A stretch of DNA of 64,000 nt from the NCBI GenBank assembly GCA_009809945.1, contig WTPW01000768.1, positions 111,194 through 175,193 on the forward strand, read 5' to 3'. The notes beneath the pieces are model-generated. The model had not been told where the DNA came from, searched no databases, and worked only from the letters and a program-made list of their open reading frames with translations. How positions within the stretch are numbered: the first letter of the stretch is position 1; each line of letters starts with the position of its first letter. Shown in pieces: positions 1 to 7,995 of the stretch. Origin of the DNA: Gigaspora margarita (taxonomy: Eukaryota > Glomeromycota > Glomeromycetes > Diversisporales > Gigasporaceae). The position numbers and the translations under genes are program-made.

Positions 1-301
1 TTCAACACGGAAAAAATTCTCGAAATATAAGTGAAAGTCAAAAAACGAAAGTCAAAGAGAAGATCAAAGTAAAATAAAAATTAGAGTGAAGTCATAGTGA
101 AAGCCAAAATAAAAGTTGAAGATCAAATCAAAGCAAGGAGAGTCAAAGCGAAAATCAAAGTCAAAACGAAAATTAAAGCGAAGTCAAAGTGAGAGTCAAA
201 GTGAAAGTCAATGTGAAAGTCAAAGCGAGAGTCAAAGTGAAAATCAAAGCGTAAGTCAAAGTCGAAAGCTTCTTCGGGAATTATCTGTGTTGATCAATTA
301 A
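1..301 (+). repeat. 12-bp minisatellite, partly open as an SQSE-type repeat peptide
   Basis: The stretch is a degenerate tandem array of a unit close to GTCAAAGTGAAA. One frame is open from 116 to 301 and reads as K/R-S repeats turning into SQSE repeats before ending in a short non-repetitive tail and a stop. The array runs off the left edge of the window, so it could be the last exon of a repeat protein or non-coding satellite. Nothing beyond the repeat supports a gene: no domain and no visible splice site. Confidence 0.6.
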
Positions 302-353
302 CGAATTTGATTGGTCAATTGGCACATCAGGCAGGCACTCTTAATAAATGATC

Positions 354-499
354 GGCAAAAATTTTAGCGTACAGTACGTACAGTACGTACAGTACTGTAC
401 GTATAGTACTGTACGTGGCACATCACTAAGCACGTGCCACTCGACCACGTGCCTATACACTGTTTTTCCGTGCGATCCTGGACCACTTTTCTTATAGGG
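354..499 (-). mobile_element. End fragment of a CCCTATAAG-type DNA element
   Basis: Read on the minus strand, the segment starts CCCTATAAGAAAAGTGGTCC and continues closely parallel to the right end of the element at 48805-49768, including a shared block around CACTGTTTTT and GCCACTCGACCA. The other end is missing. Its left part (about 368-416) is an alternating array of GTACAGTAC and ACGTAC words that can fold on itself. It is therefore a solo terminus, either truncated or continuing in the unresolved array to the left. Confidence 0.55.
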
Positions 500-630
500 T
501 TCGTTTTCGATCGCCTTGTAGTAAAGTCCAGCTCTGTCGTCCCCCACTCCCACCCGTTGCGCAGTGACGTGGCAGCCATTTGAGAGTGAGTGATTCAGTC
601 TTAGGACAATAAAGGGCTGTAGTGGGTAGT

Positions 631-815
631 GATTGGCTCCGCGGTTGCAGTGGCAATGCAAAGACCGGTTTGTGATAAATAAGCTCCACGACTGCGATAG
701 CAGTACAAGGATTTGGCTTTATGATAAGTAGGCTCTGCGGCTGAAGTAACAGTGCAAGGACCTTTTGTGGTTAATAATCTTCGCCACTGCAAAGCAGTGA
801 AAGACAGGCTTGTTA
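631..815 (+). repeat. 49-50 bp minisatellite, four degenerate copies
   Basis: Copies begin near 631 (partial), 672, 722 and 771. They share the pattern TGATAARTARGCTC, a GC-rich core around GCGGCTGCAGTARCAGTGCA, then AGGAC. The array is clearly more GC-rich than the surrounding AT-rich DNA. The overlapping minus-strand open frames are by-products of the repeat and are not called as genes. Confidence 0.7.
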
Positions 816-841
816 CAGGGACCTGTTTCAGGGCTGAGGAC

Positions 842-1334
842 GCCAAGGGCCACTTCCTCTTTAAGTTAGTAGCTCCTGATATAACCGATTCTCTTTAGAG
901 CTATGAAATTCTTCGCAGTTCTATTCCTTTTCCTATACAAAAAAATATACTGAAATTATCCAGAATTGATACTTAAATTTTTCTGTATCAAATTCCTTAT
1001 GCATTTTTACGTAATTTTTTTACAAATTCCGCACACTTGATACGGAATTTTTTATGGAAGCTTTTTGATTCATGATTTAAAAGGCATATAATAAATATAA
1101 TTAAATAACAGATAATAAATACAAATCCGTATATAATAAATATGAATTCTGTATATCCTATGGCATGCCTATGTAATCTTTATGAAATTTGATTGGTTTT
1201 GTTAAATCAGCTAACTTTATAAATATTATGTTCATCGCATGATTGAGTATCAAGGCAGTTTTTGTCTCAAATCTATTACCTGATCAAGATCGACCGAGAG
1301 ATCCTAAACGTGTAGTAATTACGCAATCAGTGGT
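842..1334. other. Spacer without recognisable gene
   Basis: AT-rich intergenic DNA with many stops in all frames. A short imperfect repeat of a CCGTATATAATAAATA-like word occurs near 1085-1150. No RNA gene or mobile-element end was found. Confidence 0.5.
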
Positions 1335-1830
1335 AATTAGTGATGTAAGTATGCAGTAATTAATTATGCAATTATGATGTGAGTATGATGAGATAATTTA
1401 GTAGCATATGTGATAATTGAGTAAGTATGAGGCAATTGAGTACCGTATTGCACTGTTTAGAGTACCCGGGTACTTTACATTCACACGTGATCTGGGTACA
1501 TTACATGGGGGTACTATGATCGGGAGGAGTACTATACATATCTCAGGGAAGGAGTACTATTCACTATAGTGATTAGATTATTAAAAGATTTGAAAAAAGT
1601 GGGTCAATTTTTTTTTTTTTTGATTATCGTAAATAAAGGGATACTTTACATTCTTACACAAGTGATCCTATTTAAAGAGCTGCAAAAATCACACTTCAAA
1701 AAATGTCAGGGGTACTTTACACAGGGGGACTTTAAACAGTGCAATACGGTAAGTATGAGGCAATTGAGGCAATTGAATAAGTATGAGGCAATTGAGTAAG
1801 TATGAGGCAATTGAGTAAGTCTGAGGTAAT
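1335..1830 (+). repeat. 19-bp minisatellite TAAGTATGAGGCAATTGAG
   Basis: Units close to TAAGTATGAGGCAATTGAG occur on both sides of the MITE at 1443-1749, for example at 1428-1442 and in three to four near-identical copies at 1750-1815. More diverged copies extend left to about 1335. The unit contains TA, the dinucleotide used as insertion target by the nested element. Confidence 0.75.
1443..1749. mobile_element. TA-flanked MITE with CCGTATTGCACTG termini
   Basis: The left end reads CCGTATTGCACTGTTTAGAG and the right end is its inverted complement ending CAGTGCAATACGG. Both are bounded by TA, at 1441-1442 and 1750-1751. Inside are further inverted words such as GTACTTTACA. The structure and TA duplication fit a non-autonomous Tc1/mariner element inserted into the 19-bp minisatellite. 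A relative with similar GTACCCCC and GGGTACT words lies at 58624-58826. No transposase coding is present. Confidence 0.8.
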
Positions 1831-2377
1831 TGGATCATAATATTTTAGGTAGCATGAGAAGTCTAAGTTTGTCTTTTCTGCAAACCTGATTTTTGTTCTG
1901 GTTATATTGAGCAAAAATATTTTTCAGCTATTTCTCTATTATTTTCTATTATTTTTCATTAAACATGAGTGGTAATTAGAAAGGGCAAATTTGTTACAAT
2001 GAAAGAGGAAGTTGCAATGCCATCAAATAGTGATACCAAACTATCACATGGTCAAGTTAACTTTAGGTAAGTTTTGGCTGGTTATCCTTGGAAATGTTAA
2101 AATTTTTGTGCCTTGGAATGGATGGTATAAAGCGGACTATAGTTGGTGGTAGAATTAATTTTACAAATTAATACAGTATATCATTTCCATATTTTTTGCC
2201 ATAATTGCTATGAGCAAATAAAGCCATAAAGCTATAATGCCATAATGCTGTGATGCTGTAATGCTATAATGTCATAAAGCCATAATGTTGTAATGCTATA
2301 TGGTTTCCTTTAAATAATATACTATTAAATATTTTTTTGAATTTGATTCTGTTGACTTTATTGATTTAGTACATGTA
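1831..2377. other. AT-rich spacer with a short ATAATGC array
   Basis: No gene. At 2222-2300 a run of GCYATAATG-like words (CCATAATGCTGTGATGCTG and similar) forms a short degenerate tandem array. Otherwise it is ordinary AT-rich spacer. Confidence 0.5.
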
Positions 2378-2849
2378 AGAGGGCATCCATAAATAACATT
2401 ATACAAGAGAGGTCAAAAAAATATAATATAATTTGTTTATAAAAATTTGTCTAAATTTTGATCAACTGATTTTGATACTATTTAATTTGTTTTGAGAAGA
2501 AGAATTGAATGTACCAAAATCATTTCATTTGGATCACTGGGATCAAGAGTTATTAACAAAATACTATTGGTCATATCTTTTCTTATAAAATTACTATATA
2601 ACCAATAGTTATTTGTGAATAACTCTTGATCCAATAATCCAAATGAAATGATTTTGGTATCATTGGATTCATCTCATAGTAACAATCGAATAATACTAAA
2701 ACTATCCAAATTAGATCACTATATCATAATATATCCAAGTTTTTGTAAAATTATATATATAAATATATGGATTTGAATTTTTTTTTTATAGTCTAGAGGG
2801 ATCAAGAGCTACTATGTAGGGGTATATGACATTTTTATAAATGCTTTCT
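2378..2849. mobile_element. Palindromic MITE, family also at 26867-27379
   Basis: The left end has GGGCATCCATAAATAACATT. The right end, eroded here, corresponds to the other copy's ATTTATAGATGCCCCT. The body contains inverted blocks, for example GATCAAGAGTTATTAACAAA against GTGAATAACTCTTGATCC, and the pair ACCAAAATCATTTCATTTGG / AAATGAAATGATTTTGGTA. The same body recurs at 26867-27379. Flanks are not clean enough to state the target duplication. Confidence 0.7.
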
Positions 2850-2879
2850 AATGACTAGACAAAGAGGTTGTGGGTCTAG

Positions 2880-3567
2880 GTTTTATTTTTTTTATGTTTT
2901 CCATCTGGGAACTACCTAGAGGTGGTGTATAGCTTCTTTTTATTAAATTCAATGGGACCTTCTTATTATACAAGGTCCCTACATTTGTACATTTTTTTGT
3001 AATAATCTACATCTATTACTATTTCTACCATGGCTAACTGGTAATAAGCCTCCTTTTATTTTATTGCCCCAACCAGTTTCAACCAGCTGACCCATTTACT
3101 ACTAGGGATTTAACCAGAACTCTTCTTCAATCTTTTTCGTACCCAACCAGAGGTACCCGGCAGTGTCTTTGGCTTCTGACACATTTTTGATTCTTTTAGA
3201 ACTTTTTCATCCCTGAGGCAAACAAGGAAAAACCCCTTTAGAGCAGACTACTCTACATTCCATCCAATTCATTCTGGAATGGTCATCCTTCCATTTTAGG
3301 TAAGATCCAATTGACCTATTTACTACCAGAGGATTTAACTGGAACTGACCAAGTTTTACTTCTGAACAGGGAACATACCAACAAGAAACACAATGGCAGT
3401 GTAGCTGTGCTGTCCAAACATGGTCCTAGCATCCTGGTTCAAGTAATCCACTCCATAATCTTATATAGCAACTCTGTTTTCTCTAGGACTTGAACTGGTG
3501 ACCTTGCATTTAAATTGGCCAATGTCCTGGAAGTGCAACCACTACACTATCAGTCCACAGAACTAGT
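2880..3567 (-). mobile_element. tRNA-derived SINE (minus strand)
   Basis: On the minus strand the head has a perfect-consensus pol III A box, TAGTGTAGTGG (3539-3549), and a B box, AGTTCAAGTCC (3486-3496). The two are 42 nt apart. That is the spacing of a tRNA-like head, but the stems are not good enough for a working tRNA. The body downstream contains an internal duplication: a GACCYATTTACTACYAG-like block occurs at about 3090 and 3315. The 3' limit (about 2880) is uncertain because the T-rich tract there is only a weak tail. An old tRNA pseudogene next to another repeat is the alternative. Confidence 0.6.
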
Positions 3568-4199
3568 TTTATTTTGATATAAACATCATAATTATTTTTG
3601 GCCAATTAAACTAATTTATAAGCCATTATTTGAGAATATCTTTAGCAAGCTAATTGATCAAAAATAATAATATTGTTAATAGTATTTATAGTATATATAA
3701 AATGTTACATGCCTATATACAATATTATGTGTTTTAAAATTTATTATAACTATTGTATTTTGCTGCAGAATACACTTTAAATAACTTTTATGCTATAACA
3801 ATCATTTAATATAAATAAAATGCATGTATGGCAAATAACAACATATTCATCAATTTTTAGTTTGGAGTAACTAGACATCATATAGTTACTTAATCTTATA
3901 CATCTAAGGTGCAGTTCTGTATCACTAAATTCTATTATGTTCAGCTTTTTTTCATATATAAAATGTTACAGCTAATGCTAAAGTTGGCTCATGCTAAAGC
4001 TATGGGGTCTCAATTGAAACTATAAGTTTTGCTAAAATCTATATATACTCTATATATAAAATATACCCAAATCCTACCCTAACTCTATAAGAAAAAAACA
4101 AAAAAACATTCAAAAAAATTTTAAATTTTATATCAAAAATAGGTCATAGCTTCAGCATCAGCCAACTTTAGCATTAGCTATGATATAAAATAATGACTA
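3568..4199. other. AT-rich spacer without recognisable gene
   Basis: Highly AT-rich. Around 3960-4170 there is a diffuse inverted relation (GCTAATGCTAAAGTTGGC near 3971 against GCCAACTTTAGCATTAGC near 4165), so a roughly 210-bp palindromic element is likely at about 3970-4183. No coding signal. Confidence 0.5.
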
Positions 4200-5340
4200 A
4201 AATTCTTATTTACCCTTGAAAAAATTCTTATTTGGCACTGACCCTTGAAATTTTTTCAAAATCTGACCAAAAATAGAGATTGGATTTTATGTTTTCATGA
4301 AAATGATTAGGTTATATGAAAATTCAAACTCTGACAGACTGGATTCAGTTGGGTTCATTTGAACCAGGATCAGGTTCAAGAACCAAGATCGGATTTACAT
4401 TTTTTCAAACTTTGACCCAAAAATAAAGATCAAATTTTGTGTTTTTACAAAAATAATTGGGTTATACAAAAGTTCAAACTCTGATGAATTAAGTTCAGAT
4501 GAACTGAGATTGGGTTCATTTGAACCAAGACCAGTTTCAAGAACCAAGATCATGTTCAAATAAACCTAAGTCAGGTTCACTTAAATCAAAACTGGATTCA
4601 TTTAAACTATGAAAGGATTAAGAACCAAGATTGGGTTCAAATCAGGACTGAGATCAGGTTCTTTTAAACCAAGGCCAGGTTTATTTGATCCAAGACCTGA
4701 TTCATTTAAATCTCATTATGCCAAATAAAAAAAAAGATAAAAACCTCAACTCGGGGCAATGCCTGAAACCTAATACTAATCAATACATTAAAACATAGTT
4801 CTGGATCACTATTTTTAATTATGTAATACTTTTTTTATTAATTAATTAATAATTTTAGACAGAGGTCTCTTGCAAAGCAGGGGCCTCTGTTTAAAATTAA
4901 AAAAAAAGTATTGCAAAAATAAAATAGTAATTGAAAATTGTGGTTTAATGCATTGTAAAAGTTTAAGATTTTTAAGACTCTTAAAATTCTTTAAGATTCT
5001 CCAAAATTCTTTACAATTCTCACCTTCTACCTCCCTCACCCACTTACCCTTAAAAATTCTTAAAAATTCTTACCCTTCACTTTCCCACCCACCTATTCTT
5101 GAAAAAATTCTTACTTAGGCATTGATTCTTGAAAATTTTTCAAACTCCAACCAAAAATAGAGTTAGATTTTGTGTTCCCACGAAAATGGGTAGGTTATAC
5201 AAAAATTCAAACTCCACTAGACTGGGTTCAGATCAAGTTCAAAATCGAGTTCAATTAAATCTAATTCAGGTTTATTTGAACCAAAACTAGGTTCAATTGC
5301 ACCAAGCCCAGTGTTATGGTCAAGTTGAAGAACTTAGGTA
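4200..5340 (+). repeat. Degenerate long repeats with GGTTCATTTGAACCAAGAC subunits
   Basis: A module starting CCCTTGAAAAAATTCTTATT, followed by CTGACCAAAAATAGAG and GGTTATAYRAAAATTCAAAC, recurs at about 4205, 4395 and 5097. After each module come many copies of a 20-bp-scale word like GGTTCATTTGAACCAAGAC, itself palindromic. No open frame survives, and no terminal repeats were found to make it a transposon. Confidence 0.6.
4825..4913. mobile_element. Short palindromic MITE-like hairpin
   Basis: The arms AATACTTTTTTTATTAATTA and AATTAAAAAAAAAGTATT are inverted. They enclose a second dyad, CAGAGGTCTC / GGGGCCTCTG, around a short loop. It looks like a tiny foldback insertion inside the degenerate repeat region. 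Confidence 0.5.
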
Positions 5341-5830
5341 ATTAGGTCTGATTTAGCTTTGATTTGAACAAAATGGAGTTGATAGGTAAAATCAGATTCC
5401 TAATACAGGTCAATCACGTATAGTGCAATTAATGAAGCTTTATGTCATGTAATAGGGTAAAAAATTAAAATTTAATTTTAATCTAGGGGCCAATTTTTAA
5501 TATTATGTGTTAAGGTTTATCTTTATTATTGGTTCATAGGTAACCTTAATACAATAAATTACACTTTAGTACAAATGCAACTAAACTGCAATAGACTACA
5601 AGCAATAATTTTCTCTCTATATACCGAAACACAACTTATTTATATTTTTTGCTTCTAATCAATTAATAGAAGCTGTTACTTTTGATGAATAAATTGAGTA
5701 AAATAATTCTTTAGCAAACATGAAAAAAAATTTTAATTTACACGAATACATCTACCGTCATAAATAACTGAAAAAAACTCCACCAATCTGCTATAGAACT
5801 ACCTACACTAAATTCGATCTTAATATTTTG
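5341..5830. other. AT-rich spacer
   Basis: No open frame of note, no terminal inverted repeats and no RNA gene recognised. Confidence 0.4.
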
Positions 5831-5841
5831 ATACACAAAAA

Positions 5842-6229
5842 TTAATTATATTTCGCATAACTCACTGCATTTGCCCAAAGCATTTCTTGTTTAATTTGAA
5901 AACAAGGTTGCGATCCTATTCTGATCAACAAATTTTGGAGCCGATCGTCATCGGAATCCAGAAGAAAGGAAATTATATGCATATCGTCATGACACGTCGA
6001 ATGGCTATGCACAGCTAGTAGTTTGATTGGGACGCCACCGATCATAAACAACAATTAGCAACGAGTATACCACCAACACCAAAAAAACAAAATGCAAATC
6101 AAACTGCGTTCCAAAAAATAAAAAGAAAAAATGGCAGAATTCATTTTCATTTAGAAGACCGGTAAAATCCTGCCATTTTTGCAAGTCTATCAAATCATGA
6201 CTGCCTCCATTATGCAGGTGGAAAACCAC
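5842..6229 (-). CDS. Possible small hypothetical gene, doubtful
   Basis: Two overlapping minus-strand open frames lie here: 6229-6005, 74 codons beginning MVFHLHNGGSHDLIDL with a hydrophobic stretch near its end, and 6054-5842, 70 codons. The DNA is less biased to A/T than its neighbours and the peptides are not low-complexity, which is why it is kept as a candidate. I do not recognise the protein. The two frames could be one decayed coding unit or two exons, but no convincing splice sites join them. It sits about 1.8 kb upstream of the AAA ATPase gene and on the opposite strand. Confidence 0.2.
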
Positions 6230-6816
6230 CAGTTAAAATTTTGCTTTATGCGGATAGGATACCGCCGGCTAATGCCAATTATACATCAATCGCACAGATG
6301 TATGCTATATATCATACAATAATCATACTGATATATGCTATATATCATATTCAATTATAGATCAATCACGCTGATGTATGCTACATATCGCTTTAAAACG
6401 ACTTAATAAAGTATTAGTATCAAGCGTATTTATGCATTCAACCATTATATTCATGTTCGTATAGTTCTTTTCAGAAAACTAATTCATTGATGCTGATCGA
6501 CATTTAGGCTTAGGAAAAAACCATCGTCAGATAAGCCTATTAATCGAATCATTTACTATTTTGAGAACATTTTTCACACGACATGGTCCTATATGAAAAA
6601 AAAACATAATACGACAAAAATTTTTTGGGGCAAGATAGATCTCAGCTCTGCTCAAGATAGAGCGATAAAATTTTTATACGAAAATCTATTCTATTTTAGT
6701 CAAAAAGGAAATGTGGCGCAACGACAAAAACCAATATGATTAAATACACGTGTACAAATACACAGATAAATGGCAATGATCAGAGATATGCCGGCAAAAA
6801 AGATAGAGAAGGGATT
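6230..6816. other. Spacer with TATGCTATATATC repeats
   Basis: Between about 6275 and 6395 the word TGTATGCTATATATCAT and relatives recur three times with ATCAATCRCR spacers. Nothing else is recognised. Confidence 0.45.
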
Positions 6817-7163
6817 AACTTGATTATAGGTTGCAGATTACGCCAAGCAGATAATCAAGTAGCATATTAACATTCATATTTCTTAAATTATCGACTTCAA
6901 TAAAGTATTTGCATTTTATTGGTAATGATTTTCTTTGTAAGGTATAATTTTGGTTTTAGATTTTTGCACTGGTGCAAAAAATCCAAAAACCACAATTATA
7001 CCTTACAAAAACAAAATACATGCATTTGAAATCCTAAATCATTAACGACAATAAAATGCGTATGTAAATACTTTTATTGAAGTCGATAATTTAAGATTAT
7101 AAATATTAATATGCTACTTTATTATCTGCTTGGCGTAATCTGTAACCTACGTATAAACAAGTT
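6817..7163. mobile_element. Long-arm foldback MITE
   Basis: Nearly the whole element is an inverted repeat. The left arm has GCAGATTACGCCAAGCAGAT and the right arm has ATCTGCTTGGCGTAATCTGT. Pairing continues through the TTATCGACTTCAATAAAGTA block to a central loop near 6965. The outermost AACTTG / CAAGTT words suggest the ends given. No coding capacity. The transposase source is not identifiable from the ends. Confidence 0.8.
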
Positions 7164-7545
7164 ACACATCAAAATTAAATAATCAACTTTAGTCTCTATA
7201 AGGTGTTCTTAGATTTCTTGCACCGTACGTAAACATGTACCTATTCTTTATCTATTATGCACCATATACACGGATATTACGTAATTGCATTGCAGAGCAT
7301 AATACCACCAAACTATAATCAGCACCTACATCATCATTGAAAAAGATTATTTGACACCGTTATCCCCCACTATGTCTGGGTGCAGTCCCAAATTCGGAAA
7401 TGGTTTACATAATGTAGAATTATGTGAAATTATTAAGATTACAACGACCTTTCAGGATAACAAAAAAATGAAACTACGAAAAAAATGCTGGGACACAATT
7501 TTACATATACGATTGCTCTAATTTATTTAGATAAATATTTTATGA
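7164..7545. other. Spacer upstream of the AAA gene
   Basis: No gene. A GTCCCA-containing word (7387-7392) and CTGGGACACAATT (7488-7500) are weakly inverted and resemble the ends of the element at 10929-11052. They may be a decayed relative. Confidence 0.4.
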
Positions 7546-7744
7546 CAGGGTGAAACCAGAGTCACCAGCTAGTAAATTCGCTATGTAAAGTGAAACTTGC
7601 TATGTAGATCACATGAAGGTTGAAATCCGCTTTTGTATAATAAAAAACATAGCTAAACTCGAATTTCACCCTAACCCCTAACTCAAACTCAGATTTCACT
7701 CTACATAGCGAATTTTACTAGCTGGTGACTCAGGTTTCACCCTG
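7546..7744. mobile_element. MITE with CAGGGTGAAACC termini
   Basis: The left terminus CAGGGTGAAACCAGAGTCAC is matched at the right end by GTGACTCAGGTTTCACCCTG. The inverted match continues through the ACCAGCTAGTAAATTCGCTA block. The outer sequences (AAATATTTTATGA and TTCTAATATTTTTA) resemble each other but are not a clean duplication. The CAGGG-type end would suit a hAT-like source, but that is not proven. Confidence 0.8.
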
Positions 7745-7995
7745 TTCTAATATTTTTATCCATATCCGGGAATTTTGACTGCCTCCTGCTGTTGTCAATC
7801 AGCAGAAAAGTGGATAATGTAGTAACGTAACTCTACCTGCATACGTCTAACGCATCACTTGCAGAATAAACAAGTATACTCCGAGAATACCCGCTATTGG
7901 GACACAAAAAATTCATATAAAGTTAAAGAAAAATTCATGTAATATGGCAATAGATTTCAAATTTATCCTGTCTCTCTCAATATTATTCCAAAGTT

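Noticed and set aside
341-846. Overlapping minus-strand open frames as genes
   Set aside because: They lie in the CCCTATAAG element end and the 49-bp minisatellite. Their peptides just follow the repeats.
3480-3567. A functional tRNA gene on the minus strand
   Set aside because: A and B boxes are good, but the acceptor and anticodon stems do not pair. A SINE head or tRNA pseudogene fits better.
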